Program-made: the position numbers and the translations under genes | Assembly (NCBI GenBank): GCA_003008705.1 | Contig: PDUO01000021.1 | Coordinates: forward strand, 250,766-314,765 | Origin: Pezicula radicicola | Lineage: Eukaryota; Ascomycota; Leotiomycetes; Helotiales; Dermateaceae | Length of the DNA: 64,000 nucleotides | Direction of reading: 5' to 3' | The notes under the pieces: generated by a model | The model's input: the letters and a program-made list of their open reading frames with translations, nothing else | Told to the model about the DNA's origin: nothing | Database searches by the model: none | Part shown: positions 21,703-34,830 of the stretch, one piece after another | Layout of the letters: each line of letters opens with the position of its first letter | Numbering within the stretch: position 1 is the stretch's first letter

Positions 21703-22909
21703 TTACTCGCGGTTTTCATCCCTCGGCCCACTCCCTCCATCGACTCTCCCAGCCAAGAATAGAATGTTTTCTTTCATGGGGACAGTAATGATTCCCACCC
21801 CGGTATATATGTACGCAAGAACTTCACACCATGCCTGCGGATGTGGTATGGGGAGATCAATCGAATCGCCCTTGCGGACATGTCCAGATAACATCAAAGC
21901 ACCTAGTGCGGGAAGATAATGGAGTGCGTACTCAACATCTAAAGTTAATTCGGGTCAACTCAAGCTAAGAATTTAAAGCAAACTGTAAACAGGGATATGA
22001 AAAGGACTTACGAATCGGCATAGCTCCAGAAACGAGATTTCGTCTAAGCATACTTGTGTTCCCAACGCTTCCTCGACGCTGATCATGACTTGGCGTAGAT
22101 CCATTGACAGATTGGCGAATGCGGTTGGATCTTCTTAGCGTAGCAACACCACCAGTTGAGTCCCGACTACTGGGTTGATTTGCCACTGGAGGAATAGCTG
22201 AACGCAAATCCTCAATGTCGAGTTGCTTTTGGATCAAGAATGGCTTTCGCTCGTTGTCTTTGGGGACCACTCGTGCCCTAATGACTGTGTAATTTGAAGA
22301 GTTGTTGGAATTCGCACCGCTGCCAGACGGTGTCATACTGGGACGACGTAGATGAATTGGGTTGATAAAAGCGTCAGCTGTTTCTGTGTTGCCTAGGTAC
22401 ACGTGTCCCCAAGTTTGGAGGCGATCATGGGCGTATTGAAACGGGATGGACCTGAGAACAGCGGGTGAAGAACTGGAGGTATCGTCCGATTGTCGTCGAG
22501 TTGCAATTGCCCCGACTTTGGTTAAATCATTCTGTTTGACCTGACTTGGGACATGTTCTTTTTCTTGTTTGATGGGGTTCGTTTGGGTATCTACTGTTTC
22601 CACTACCTCTGCCAGCTGTGAGGTTGGAGTAGACAGACTCACATTGCCCAAACGTGTTGTTAAGCCTTCTGGGTTGAGTGAGTGCCTTCTCAGTTGGTTG
22701 CCATCTACTTTGTAGTTGTCTACTGCCGCATGATCACGATAGAATTCTCTTGCTGTGAGTATGCGCGGGCTCGGAAGAGCCAATGATGCCTTCCTTGGAG
22801 CACTAGTGGAATTCCTGGAGACAGGTGTCTGGTTTTTCTTTGAGGAATTAGTTTCCAAAGGTTGTAGGTCAGTATGTTTTGAGCGTCGGGCATCTTTGAT
22901 TGAGGCCAT
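21703..22909 (-). CDS. Fungal protein with a BTB-like C-terminal segment, 377 aa
   Basis: Exon 1 is 22012-22909 and exon 2 is 21703-21938, with intron 21939-22011 (GTAAGT...TTTAG). I chose the ATG at 22909 because residues upstream in the same frame are poorly coding. The first about 290 residues are Ser/Thr/Arg-rich and disordered, with several basic patches. The spliced C-terminus reads HVEYALHYLPALGALMLSGH, then DSIDLPIPHPQAW, AYIYTGVG and NILFLAGRV. This order (strand, helix, LSG, a short I-x-L strand, a P-x-AW helix, YxYTG, N-x-LFLAG) resembles a BTB/POZ fold, a protein-protein interaction domain. The BTB link is by pattern only. Function is unknown; a nuclear or scaffold role is a guess. 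Confidence 0.72.
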
Positions 22910-24007
22910 TTGAAAGAAGCATATGTAACACTTTAAGTTCAGCAGAGTTCGAAGTAAGTTTGCTGGGATGATTGTGCAATTGAAACGCCTAGCAGAGTCG
23001 GGGTAATGATATTGATATAAATTTTGAACTCTAAATTCCTTCAAAAGAGGATGCTCTTCCATTGGCTTTGAGATATTTCCCAAAGGCTTGCACACAAAGA
23101 AACTTTCATGCTTCAGTTTGTCCGAGTCAAACTCCTTGCCGGCCCCTGCCTCTAGGCCGCAGCGGTGAATAAAGAAAAATGTTTGGAATATGAAACAAGA
23201 TCTACAATATTACTGAGCACTTCGCTTGTAAATCTGCACATCAAGAATAATGACTGGACACACGAATCATAAGCTATCCAGGGATGACATTGGAGTCATA
23301 CGTGCGGGACACAGTAGACAAATGCGGCTGCAGGAGACTATCCAGACCAGCCATGACCAGATATTTACATCTCTAGCATGATAGTATTGGCTCAGATTAC
23401 ACAATCCCACAACCGCACAATCTGGGACACTTTCCACATTGTATCGGGTCGTCCCTCTGGAAACCCGAGACGGTTTGCTCAAGTTGCAACAAGTCTGGCT
23501 CTGTGGCTCTTTGCTACTAAACCGAAGGATTACAGGCCATAACCAGAAAGACAGTGGTGCCCAGATGTTCCAATGCGACACCTTGATGGCGGTTGGCCTT
23601 GCAAAGGAATGGATGGCTGGGTGCTGATGACCGATTCTTGGGAGCGTCAATTACAGTCCAACTCACTTGAATTGGACAGCTCACTTGGTTTAGGTATAAC
23701 TGGGTTGACTTGAAGAAAACGATTCCTGTCGGGGATCTGGATATTTTCGATTGGCATTTCTGATGTTGTTGAAGAAGATTGAAAAGGGGAAAGGAGGGAA
23801 AAGGAGAAAGGGAGAAAAATATAGACATGCGGCCCAAGGCCCGCCTCGCTTCATGAACCCTGACCTCGGCGCGTCGACCCGGGCCTCAGCTGTTGTCAAG
23901 GACTCAAGAACAAAAGAACACGACTACTATACTATACTGCAAAGTGATCTTGCTGTTCGTTGGACTTGGCCACTCCATCGTTAGCTATTCAATCAATTCC
24001 TTCAACC
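22910..24007. other. Divergent promoter region
   Basis: It lies between the BTB-like gene (minus) and GWT1 (plus). It contains a poly-purine stretch at about 23765-23815 and an inverted pair of the CAAGTGAGTT core (AACTCACTTG at about 23660-23690). There is no supportable gene. Confidence 0.4.
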
Positions 24008-25571
24008 ATGTCGCCATCCTTGGAGCAAAGCATGGCTGCGAGCTATAAAAGCCTCAAAGAAGATTTCGTGTCAAACCTAACAGGTGGGGAGATTGGAGAG
24101 ATCAACCTCGTTACAGCTGTAGCTCCAGTAAGCCTCTCTCTGCTCTTTTCTCCCTGCGCATGGAGCTACAATCTTTTAACACATGTAATAGGCCGCTGTG
24201 ATCTTGTGGTCAGTGATGCAGACACGACAGTCATTCTTCAAGACCTACACGCCTCTCGCCTTCGCTGTCGACTTCCTCCTCAACGTTGGAGCAATTCTAC
24301 TGGCGACGACCTTATATGCTGACACGCCTCTTCTCCTGAACGCCCTTCTCGTTGCGCCCGCTGCACTTGTCTACGCCCTCCCTTCAAATGCCCCGAAGCA
24401 CAAGAAAGCAAAGCCTCCAATAGCTGGGCAAACAAAGGAGACAGACTCTCTGAGCCCTCTCCCGAAGAAGCCGTTCCTCACCACGTATCGAGGCGCGATG
24501 ATGGTTATAACCTGTCTTGCAATACTCGCGGTGGACTTCCGAATATTCCCCAGAAGATTTGCAAAAGTAGAAAACTGGGGTACCTCCTTGATGGATGTAG
24601 GCGTTGGCTCCTTTGTCTTTTCAGCCGGAGTTGTGGCCGCTCGACCAATCCTCAAGGAGCAACTGGCAGGTCGGACATCTAAGCTCAGCACACGCCTCTT
24701 TGTTTCAGCACGGCACTCCCTCCCTCTTATTGTGTTGGGATTCGTAAGACTTTACAGTGTCAAGGGCTTGGATTATGCTGAACACGTAACCGAGTACGGA
24801 GTGCATTGGAATTTCTTTTTCACGCTTGGTTTTCTCCCGCCGTTCGTGGCCGTCTTCCAGTCCCTGTCTCAGTTCGTCCCATCTTTTGCAGGCTTGGCAA
24901 TTCTGCTTGGCGCTGCCTACCAGGCTGCCCTTGAGTTTACAGATTTGAAAGCCTTTATCTTGACCGCACCTCGAACAGATTTGTTTTCCAAGAACCGCGA
25001 GGGCATTTTCAGTTTCTTTGGCTATTTGGCCATATTTTTGGCAGGTCAGGCGACTGGCTTGTACATCATCCCAAGGAACATTTCTTCAACTGCTACCAAA
25101 ACAGGAGCCGAACAGAGGAAGAGGCTATTAGTAACTCTCGGTGTTTGGTCTGGTATCTGGATCGTGCTTTTCATGCTTGCAACGGACTATTCTTACGGAC
25201 TAGGACTCGCTGTATCCCGTCGTCTTGCGAATCTTCCCTATTTCCTCTGGATCTCAGCATTCAACACAGTACAAATTACAGCTTTTTGTGCTATTGAAAC
25301 ATTGTTTTTCCCATCAGCCCATAAAAGCATAGATGCAAAGACAGAGAAAGAGACATACCAGCTTTCGACCAGCAAAGTTCTCGAAGCATTCAATAGAAAC
25401 GGATTGGCAGTCTTTTTGGTGGCAAATTTACTAACTGGTCTTATAAATATGACGATTCCAACATTACATGTCAACAATGTCCAGGCAATGGGTATTTTAC
25501 TAGCTTATGCTGCAACTCTAACTGGTTTTGCCGTAACGTTGGATGGGTACGACATCTCTATCAAATTGTAA
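24008..25571 (+). CDS. GWT1: GPI-anchor inositol acyltransferase Gwt1
   Basis: Exon 1 is 24008-24127 and exon 2 is 24192-25571, with intron 24128-24191, giving 499 aa, the usual family size. Gwt1 (PIG-W in animals) acylates the inositol of GlcN-PI in the endoplasmic reticulum, an early step of GPI-anchor synthesis. It is the known target of the gepinacin/fosmanogepix-type inhibitors. Supporting features are N-terminal [24 protein letters not shown], about a dozen hydrophobic segments, the conserved [10 protein letters not shown] and [32 protein letters not shown], and YDISIKL at the end. The splice junction restores [10 protein letters not shown]. Start and end are both unambiguous. Confidence 0.95.
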
Positions 25572-28500
25572 TTCAAAGCTTGTCAAAGATCAGATGAAGA
25601 TTTCTTCCCGTCATGCTCCAAGACGTTGCTGGAGGGTGGTTCGTGGGTCATGACGGCTCAGAACTTGCAATCTCTCACTCAATCTACTACGGTATTGACT
25701 ACGAAGCGTAACAAAACCGGTGGAAGTTGGAAGCCTGGGCATTAAACTCAGGATGCACACCAGCAACATCCACCAGATCTATCTAGCCTTGCTGACCTAA
25801 CCCAAGGCTGAAATGATGAAAGCACCAGGATCACCTCAGCCTTCCGGCAAATGAAAATTGCCCGCCGGAGATCTGAATGCCGGAACTTTTCTGAGCGCAT
25901 CTCTCTTGTGATCTTCAACTTTTTAGCAACAAGATCTAATCTTCATGCAAGATGCCGGAAACATCGGATGTTGATGAGAAACAGAAACAATCTAGACAAA
26001 TCCCTTCTTCAGCGTGCCGTTTGATCAGGCGGCTATTGTTTGTTGAGGAAACGGATCTGCATGCAACCGTCCGAGGCAGGCGAGGCTTTGAGTTGAGGGT
26101 GTAAATTGTGTACCTGGAGCCTTTCCTTCTTTGTCGCGTACCACACTTGAAGCCGTTGGTTTCGTTATACTCTAGCCTATCAACAGAGCGATAATTAATT
26201 GATGCTACGGCAGGTACTGTACGAGAGTATGAGTACCGTACTGGTATCGATAGTACTTTGTACCTTGGGCCTCCTCCCGCATTCTCCTGAAATGCCTCTC
26301 TTCTGCTGTGGAACTGCACGAGTAGTAAACAGACCACTGAGTGAACTCAGATGAGGCAGTCAAATCAAAATGATTTGAATTTGGATAAGAGTAGCAGTCT
26401 CAGGTCATGGGCCTGCAATTTGTGCGGGTGATAAAATGGACATGTGAGTGATATAAAATCCTCTTCTTTTACCGTCGCTACAGCACTGAGTTCATTGAGT
26501 GTCGGTACTATCAAACTCAAACCCCTCTTCGGCAACACCAAAGAAACAAAAGAAAAAAGTTATCGTGATCGCGTGTAAAAAAGCTCTCTAGACAGGACAC
26601 GGCGTTTAAGCCTCGTCCTAAGGTAAGGTGAGTTTAAAATAGTGAGGAGCGCTATCCCGAAGATCAAATGGGTCGAAGGTGCAAGGATGCATAGAACACT
26701 CGCATATACACGAACGCCTCATTTCCGGAATCAATGCAGCATGACAAGATATTTCCACTACCAGCGTTGCACAAGATGCACATATAGGAAGGAGAGGTGG
26801 ATTGTGCAAAAGGCAATTGATGGCTCTTCCTCTCACGGCGACGCCGTCGTGCTTGGATGGGCGCAAATTGCATCTGGGTACGGTGATGTAAACAGAAGCT
26901 TTCAGACACCAATGTTTCATGGGGATCCCAGCCTCTCTGGAGGCAGAGGCTCGGCAGCGCTCGACGAGAACCACAGACGTTGACGGGGGGGATGATGTTG
27001 GAGAAAATGCCACGTCAATGCGTGTAAACAATGTTTATGCCTTTATTGTTTAAACGCTGCCGCTGCCTCGCACCTCGAAGGGAGCTCGCAAGGTGTTGGG
27101 TGAACCGTGAGGGGCGACGCGATGGGACGGTGATGGACTTGGTAAAGCAAGGACACCTCCTCGTCGGATCCAAGGAATTGTAGCGTAGCGTAGTAGTCAT
27201 ATAGTAGTTTAGTTTCTCTTGGTTGGGAGGTAGGAAAGACATATGAATGGATGCTATATGCCAGACGAAGCCCACTTGACGGGTTTCTGGAATCTTTTCT
27301 CTCAAGGTCCTGCTTGTTGTTGGCGCCAGACGAGCAAGTAAACTGAGCTCGATTAATTTTTGAACTCCTGCATCGACGCGGCTGGGTAGAGTTTCCCCCC
27401 TCTGCAGTCCTCTTTTAAAACGAGACGACCAGCCTCAAAAGCATCTGTCACCGACTATTCTTCCTCATCATCCCATTGACCCAAGAGCCCAAAGTTTAAC
27501 CTGACTGCTGCCAGGCTCGCCAGTTGTTTCTCTGCTCGGCCACCTCACCGCTCGCACGACCATAATTCTCGCGCATATCCCGACAATTCGTGTTGCAGTA
27601 GTAAAAACACAGAAGGAGGAAGTAATTAATTCGCAGCAGTCGCAGCAGCACCACAAAAGTACGAAAAGACAAGAGGGAGTGGACAGACAGAGTTTTTGTG
27701 GTTTACTTTGTTATATATATTTTTTTGGGAAGAGGTTTGTGACTGCTCATCTCATACCTACCTACCTACCTGCCTGCCTACCAATCTACTCTGGACCCAG
27801 GAGTCCTTCTCACGCCAGCCCTGTAGGGTACGAAAGTACTGGAAGTATTGTGATATTACTCTATTATTCTGTCTAAACTGAGTCTGACCTCTCACCTTAC
27901 CTGCAGTAGTAGTTGTAGACGCTCCAAAACCAGCCGCCCTCAAGCCTGCCCCCTTTTCCTCAAACATCGCTAGCTCCATAGAAGTCGCGAAAAGGAAATT
28001 GCAGCTCCAAGCAAAACGGCAGAGCCAGCCAACAGTCCATGACCACTTGTAACCCACCCGCTTCCAACTACCCTACCTACGACATTTCGAACTTAGACAT
28101 CAGCAGAGCATCTCTGGATAGCATCACTTTTGTACGAAAGGTAAACAAAGCTTAGCAGCTCCTGTACTTAATTAATTACATCGCCAATCCGCCTCGCCTG
28201 GCCTGGCCTGGCCTGTCCTGTCCTCTCCTGTCCTGTTGTGCGTTGCGCGTGGTCCCCTCGCCCCAGCCTATCCCCTGGGGAACCGCACCTCAGACCGCAG
28301 ACCGCAGACCGCGCTGCTTGCTCGTTATCGGAACCTCGCTCGCCCATCATATCAGCAGGAGAAGCTTGACACGCCGCGACCTGCTACCTATCATAATCCT
28401 CCACTCCAGCTCCATCTCCCTCTGCCAGCACACCAACCATGATAGCTGACCACGGTCATTGGTGATAGAGGCGATCAAACTCGCAGGTTTTCTCCTAGGC

Positions 28501-28656
28501 AACCTGTCCTGAGTTCTGCACCCGATCCCAGAACTGGTTTTGCCGTTTCTGCGAGGTTAGGTTGTCCACAGGCTCTCGCACCGCTTCTGCGGATTTCACA
28601 GACAGCCGCGACAGCAATATTCACGCTTTTTACCCATCCTGCGCGCAAGTGGGAAG
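25572..28656. other. Intergenic (3.1 kb), long leader side of the KIN4-type gene
   Basis: No recognisable gene. It carries CGTACG/GTAC-rich motifs at about 26210-26270. In the presumed leader of the kinase gene there are simple arrays: ctac/ctgc tetramers at about 27755-27785, cctgg/cctgt pentamers at about 28198-28236, and cagaccg x3 at about 28291-28315. Several upstream ATGs precede the kinase start. Confidence 0.45.
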
Positions 28657-31600
28657 ATGTCTTCAGCCGCATTACAGACCGCGCCACATCAACCAACATC
28701 AATAGGATCTCAATCTCCAGTGGCAGCAACTTCTGGCGGTGGCCGGCCGTACACGGCTGGCTCATCGCAGTCACGGAACGACCCCTATTATACTCAAAAT
28801 TCTACAACAAACGCGTCTCCATCTTCATCCCGACGACCATCTCGAAGACCAAGTGGCAATGGCGCATCCGCATCGAATAATAATCAACAAAACCAACAAC
28901 AATACTATTCCCCGACTAGCACAACATCAAACGCCGGTCCGCCCATCAGTTCGCGGGGCAGCAGTTCTTCTGCGGCAGTAGCAGCAGCTCCCTCGGGGTA
29001 TCCTGCCATGTCTCCTGGGGATCACCAGCGTGGCGTTCCACCGGTTGTGTCTCCGAGAACATCTTCAAACCACCGATCTGGAACGGGGGAGGGACGAAGT
29101 GGGAGCTCAAGAAGAGCCGCATACAATGATGAACGAGGAGCAAATTCTCCCCGGACTGGCGATGGACAGAGCGATTCACGGGCACCGCGGGTTAATGGAC
29201 AGACAAACGGAGGTGAAAGGGACAGGGGTAATGATGAATCCGGAGCACGAGCAAGGCGGAGGGCCCAACAACAACCAGAAGTCTCATTACCGCACAGATC
29301 GGCCAGCAACCGAGAGTCAAGATCCGCACCGGGTCCATCCACAAGTAGGTCACAGCAGTATCAGCCGAGCACACCAACTGGTGTCTCAAGGGAACCAAGT
29401 GAGGTCTTGAACAGGATAGTTGTTAGCAAGCCAGAGGTAGATATAGATCGGGAGCGAGAAAGGATGGCTGAGGCGGTGCCTTCACCGGTAACCAATTCAA
29501 CACCAGGTGGTATGCCCAATGACGGAGGTGAAGAACCTCGAGGGAGCCGAAGTCGACATGATCATTCGAATTCTGGCAAGCGGGAGAGAAACAGCAAATT
29601 TGGGGAGTACTACTTGGGCAACACTCTGGGAGAGGGTGAATTTGGTAAGGTCAAGATGGGATGGAAACAGGAAGGTGGTGTACAGGTAATTGAAGCCCAC
29701 TGGCTATATATATGAAGCTTCGAGCTAACATCTGCATTTAGGTTGCTATCAAACTCATACGCCGGGACACAGTCGGCACAAACCCTACGAGACTTGCCAA
29801 AATCTACCGAGAGATCGCCATTTTGCGCGAAATCTCACATCCTAATATTGTCCGACTACACGAAATGGTTGAGACGGAAAAGCAGATTGGTATAATCTTG
29901 GAGTATGCATCCGGGGGAGAACTCTTTGACTACATTCTCAATCACCGATATCTGAAAGACAATGCAGCCCGTAGGTTATTTGCTCAATTGGTTTCTGGCG
30001 TAGGGTATTTGCACAAGAAAGGCATCGTCCATAGAGATTTGAAGCTGGAGAATCTACTGCTTGATCGGAACCGCAACATCATCATCACAGATTTCGGGTT
30101 TGCAAACACCTTCAATCCCAATGATGAGCTCGGTGATGAGATTGAGTACAATCTTTCTAGCCGGGACTATGTCAAGCGGATGGAACTTGACAAGATACTT
30201 CCTGGGGGTGTCCGGAGAGGTGATCTGATGCAGACCAGTTGTGGAAGCCCCTGCTATGCAGCTCCAGAACTTGTCGTTAGCGACTCATTATACACTGGCC
30301 GCAAAGTCGATGTCTGGAGTTGCGGTGTCATTTTAGTAAGATTGCCCTAATAACCTTCACTCTTTATATTTTAACCTTTGCTCTTCTAGTACGCTATGCT
30401 CGCAGGCTACCTACCCTTTGACGACGACCCCGCCAACCCAGAAGGCGACAACATTAATCTCCTCTACAAGTACATTGTTTCAACCCCTCTAACCTTTCCT
30501 GAATATGTCACCCCTCACGCTAGAGACCTTCTCCGCCGCATATTAGTTCCAGATCCACGAAAGCGCGCTGATCTTTTCGAAGTCGCTCGTCACAGTTGGT
30601 TGAGTGAGTATGCTCACGTTGTTGGCTTCATTACCAGCACTTCAACCACCACTGCAGATATCGCCAATGCTACCGTCACATCTGAGGAGGAACAAGGAGC
30701 CCCACTACTGGCTCGAAGTGCTTCTGTCAGGGAACCGTCCAAGACCCAGAAATCCCCGCCAGCGGTTGGCGATCTTGCACGGAAACATGGAAATGTGGAC
30801 CAAGAGGCGGAGGAATATACACATCCCAAACCACAGAAGGACAACAAGCGGAGAACTGTGCAAGTCGAATATGTTGCACCTAAGTCACAGACTCAACGAG
30901 GTGAGCCATCCAATGCCGCGGCTTCTGGTTCAAGAACTCGTGCACGTGCTGGTAGCAATGGGCCTGTTGAGGTTGAGTCAAACCGACCTGTCAGTAAAAG
31001 GACTGCCTCAACAGAGAAACCATTACCGGTTGATCCTCCTCTCTCTCGAGGTGGGGATGCCCAATACTCGAGACGGCCTACCAGCTCACAACGCCAGCAA
31101 GCGATGGCTCCTCCACCTAGTTCTGGACGTCAAGCACCTCGTGCGGTCTCAGATGCTAACTACATGCAACCTTTAGCTGCTCCACTATCGATTGCAAGAC
31201 CTAACACTGGTGGATCAATGAGTTCGGCTGCAAGCAGGACGCAGCTTCCAACCCGTGCCTCTTATGGTCAACCTGTCGCACCTACCGTTGCTGGGACAAA
31301 TGCTCAAGGCCGCATGACTCAACCAAAGAGTAGTGGTAAGGGTTATAATATTTCTGCCCCAAGCTCTCAGGATGGGCAAGGATCAGAGTATGGGCAAATC
31401 AGTACGAATCAAGTTCCTTCCAAATTTGCCAAAGTGGCCGGTGCTCAGGATGGTTCGCAAAGTGAGCAAGGGGGTAAGGGCCATAAGAGATCAAACACCA
31501 TTGGTGGTATATTCAGCAGGACCAACTCGATCTTTGGCAAGTCGAACGCAGAAAAACAAGAGAAAACCAAGAAATACCCACCAGTAAGCATGTCGGGTGG

Positions 31601-32384
31601 ACTACGGGATGGCGGTGGTGCGGGTGCGGATACTCCCAGACAGTCAATTGACTCTTCTCGCCGTTCGATATCCTTCGGTTTTGGTAAGAAGAGAAGCGGA
31701 AGTATTACTGGGGGTTCACAGACGACCACTCTACAGGAAAAGCCCAGAAGGTTCTCTTTACTTCCGGCTTCATTTTCACTCAAGTCTATTGGAATTGGGA
31801 AGGAGTATGGAACTCCCGGTGCACCGCAATCGGACGGTCCCTATGAAAGGCCTGATAGCCGGAACGACTATCTTGATCCTCCGCAAACTGGAAGAGGCGA
31901 TGCTCGAAACATTAGCGGGAGTACCGCAGGACTTCAATACCCTGGAGATGGAGGATACGACCGATCCCGTGATAGCCCACAACAAGACCGCCGGGGAACG
32001 TCAACCGCAAGTCCTGTTCAGCAACAGACCCGTTACGCATCCCAACAACAGTCCAAACCACAACCTCAATTCCTCCCACCCTCCAACTTTCGCCAAGGTG
32101 ACTCTGCTCTAACGACTGAATCTGAGTCATCTTTGAATGACCCCAACCGCCGCGGCCAATATCCAGCTGGCTTCAACGACTACGACGATAGCCGGCCACG
32201 ACCAACAACCAACAACTCCCGTTCGGGTCGTGGCGTCCTCCAGAAGAACAACCGCCGATTCGAGGATGCGTATGACGAGGGGACATATGGCGGTAACTCG
32301 CATAACAATGCAGGGAGTAGTGGGGCAGCAAGGAAAGTGATGGATTTTTTCCGCAGGAGGGGGAAGGATAGGAGTGATCGGTGA
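28657..32384 (+). CDS. KIN4: KIN4-type serine/threonine kinase, 1205 aa
   Basis: Exons are 28657-29685, 29742-30335 and 30390-32384; both introns are about 55 nt with in-frame junctions. An about 310-residue disordered Ser/Gln/Arg-rich N-terminus precedes the kinase domain. The domain has the glycine loop LGEGEFGKV (about 322-330), VAIK lysine (347), HRDLKLEN (about 436) and DFGFAN. A long activation-segment insertion follows (about 40 residues) before SCGSPCYAAPELV, then AMLAGYLPFDDD. This layout matches fungal KIN4/FRK1 kinases; in yeast Kin4 holds mitotic exit when the spindle is mispositioned. The roughly 550-residue tail is disordered and ends with a compact basic block, VMDFFRRRG, seen at the end of related kinases. 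The kinase is intact at all catalytic positions. The orthology call rests on domain layout. Confidence 0.88.
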
Positions 32385-33258
32385 TGAACAGTTCATTGTC
32401 TGAATAATATCTCAGCATACCCCGAATTCAGGGGCCGGTGTTTTGGATGGGCTCTCTTGCTTTTGCTTTTCATGTAGATTCTTTTCTTTTCGACCGTCGG
32501 TTATGGGAACATTTTCCGGCTGTCAATTTAATTTCTGGCGTAAGGGACGGAGCGTTGCGCGAAAGTTGCATTGTCGTTTATGTCTATTCGCTTTTATCTG
32601 TATTGAGTTGGTTTTTATTACGTTGTCTCTCTTATTTCCCCTAGTGTTTGTGGTTGGTGGGTGTGCTGGAGTTATAGAGGCTTGGAATGAGCGAGCTGAA
32701 CGAGCTTCAAGTGGTGTGAAGTAAGAAAGATGGGAGAAGAGTGGATTGGGTGGGCTCGTATGTGTTGAATGAAGGAGAAAGAAAGAAAAAATGCCGTACA
32801 TTACCATACACCTTTGAGGGTTAGTTACTTACTGCCTAAACTACCTAAACCCTACATTGTAATACAATCAATTCTTCTCCGCATTCAACCAATTGGCCGT
32901 AGTATCGCGTGTACTATCTCGGCTACTTGGTCTTCTATGAGATTTCTATATGGGCACAACGTCTTAGTCTTGACTGTATTTAATCCTCTTTTTCAAGTTA
33001 GCCCCTCCAGATTCTACTCTGATTCTGTACCTAGACAAGCATAAAGCTACAGTAAGTTCTCACCCCAGATTTAAGCACAGACCTTTAAAGGGTCACTCCC
33101 GGCACATCTCAGACGTCATGTCAGCGACAGCAAGCTCCCATTTGTAGAATACCGCAGCATTGCAACCCCCGAATCAAACCCCCAGTCAAAAGAACTCCAC
33201 CACTCACTCTGGCTTTGATGCCGCCTCAGCCTCTACCTCTGCTACCTCCATCTCGACA
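32385..33258. other. Intergenic
   Basis: 3' UTR of the kinase and 5' flank of the next gene. The frame of the next gene is closed by TAG at 33145, so codons upstream of 33259 are either leader or need an unseen exon. Confidence 0.4.
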
Positions 33259-34830
33259 ATGCCTACATCCACCAATACGATAGACAACCTACACACAAAT
33301 ATGTCCTCTTCCACACACGCGCATACTCTCAACCAACCCAGTGACGATGATCTCCCATCTCAACAATTACACAATGAGCTTCGCGACTCCATCGCGCATG
33401 GTCTTAAAGGCCGGGAGGATGAGGGTGGGAGAAGACCTATTCTTACGCATTTGAATGCTGATACTACTTGGCTTTTATCTATTCCTATTCCTATTCCTAT
33501 CGCATCTCAGTCGCAATCGCAATCGCAATCGCAATCTCAACGTCGACAGGATCCATTTCATACACCCCCTTATCCTTCGCCTTATCCTTCACCTCCAACT
33601 TCCTCGTACCAATCACCTTACCCTCAATCTCCATTCAATAATACTACATATAAATCGCCGTACGCAACATTCGCACAACAGCAACAAACGAAACCCTATG
33701 TCTCGCCTTATTCTCAACCTCCACCACCACCCAAACCAAAATCGCAAAAAAGGAAAAGGGCGAGGATATATTATCATGTGTTGATTGATCCATGGTTGAG
33801 GGGTCCACAGAGTGATGTTGCTGCTTTCTTTAGTACGCAGTGGCATGCCGTTCCTAGTGCTTGTCAGACTATTGAGGAGGTGGAGGAGTGTATAAAGGGG
33901 ATTGAAAGGGTTGCTAGTGGAATAGAAGGAGAGGATGAGGTTCCGGAGGAAAGAATGACAATTGAAGATGATAAGGATCAGAATCAACATGACACAAAAA
34001 ACAAAAGTGTTATTGATGCTGTGGTTGTAAGCCATGAGTTTACGGATCATATGCATCAGGATACACTACTTGAGATATCTGGTTCAGTACCTGTTTACGC
34101 GACAAATAAAGCGGCTGGGATAATTCGAAGCTGGAAACACTTTGAGAGCGTGCGTGACATTGGGAGGTTTACGGGTGATTGGAGGGATAGAGAGGACGAT
34201 TCGGATTATGGGTTACCTGACTGGTTGAGTATTACTCGTCTTGCGTACCCAGGTCGTGATCTCCTCTATTACCACTCAGCTATCATGATAACCTTTACAC
34301 GTGCACTCCAACCTTCAAAAGAAAAATCAGGCCAAGAAAAATCAAATTCACAATCGGAAGCAGAAGCAATAATCTATACTCCCCACGGCATAGACCCATC
34401 AATCGCCGCGCCCGTAGCCTCAGCCTCTCCACCCATAAAAACTCTCGCCCTATTACACGGCCTCCAAGATATACAAATTCGCTCCGGCAAGTTCCCTGGT
34501 TCTGAATGGTTGGGCTTTGGAACTTCGGGAGTAGGAGCTCAGTTGAATTTAGGTGCTCATAATGGGCTGTTGGTTCAGAGATTGGTGGAGGCTAGGTATT
34601 GGATTGGTACGCATGATGAGGAGAAGAAAGGGGGTGGGGTTGTTAGTTGGTGGTTGAGGAGGAAGAGTGTTAGTGTTAGGGAGGCGCTTGAGATGGAGAT
34701 GGAGATGAGGGAGGATGGAAATGCGGTAGAGAGAAAGGGAAAGGGCGATGGGGAGGGGGAGGAAGGGCTTTTGGAGGGGGTTAATTTTGTGGAGTTGGGG
34801 AGTGGGGAGAGTTTAGTTTTGGAGGTTTAG
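33259..34830 (+). CDS. Metallo-beta-lactamase-fold protein with an altered zinc motif, 523 aa
   Basis: I chose the ATG at 33259, the first in frame. Another at 33301 is possible. The N-terminal about 170 residues are low complexity: Pro-Ile and Gln-Ser dipeptide runs from pure microsatellites at about 33483-33540, then Tyr/Pro/Ser-rich sequence. The fold begins with LTHLNADTTWLL and, after the insert, YYHVLIDPWLRG. It continues with VVVSHEFTDHMH, then VYATNKAAGIIRSWKHF and YHSAIMITF. The layout matches UlaG-like fungal metallo-beta-lactamase proteins. The usual HxHxDH metal motif reads HEFTDH here, so the second His is Phe. Two-metal hydrolysis is therefore doubtful. Activity and substrate are unknown. 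Confidence 0.75.
   Translation: MPTSTNTIDNLHTNMSSSTHAHTLNQPSDDDLPSQQLHNELRDSIAHGLKGREDEGGRRPILTHLNADTTWLLSIPIPIPIASQSQSQSQSQSQRRQDPFHTPPYPSPYPSPPTSSYQSPYPQSPFNNTTYKSPYATFAQQQQTKPYVSPYSQPPPPPKPKSQKRKRARIYYHVLIDPWLRGPQSDVAAFFSTQWHAVPSACQTIEEVEECIKGIERVASGIEGEDEVPEERMTIEDDKDQNQHDTKNKSVIDAVVVSHEFTDHMHQDTLLEISGSVPVYATNKAAGIIRSWKHFESVRDIGRFTGDWRDREDDSDYGLPDWLSITRLAYPGRDLLYYHSAIMITFTRALQPSKEKSGQEKSNSQSEAEAIIYTPHGIDPSIAAPVASASPPIKTLALLHGLQDIQIRSGKFPGSEWLGFGTSGVGAQLNLGAHNGLLVQRLVEARYWIGTHDEEKKGGGVVSWWLRRKSVSVREALEMEMEMREDGNAVERKGKGDGEGEEGLLEGVNFVELGSGESLVLEV

Noticed and set aside
22910..23095. 62-codon N-terminal extension of the BTB-like protein
   Set aside because: Poorly coding and followed by a good ATG at 22909; kept as leader.
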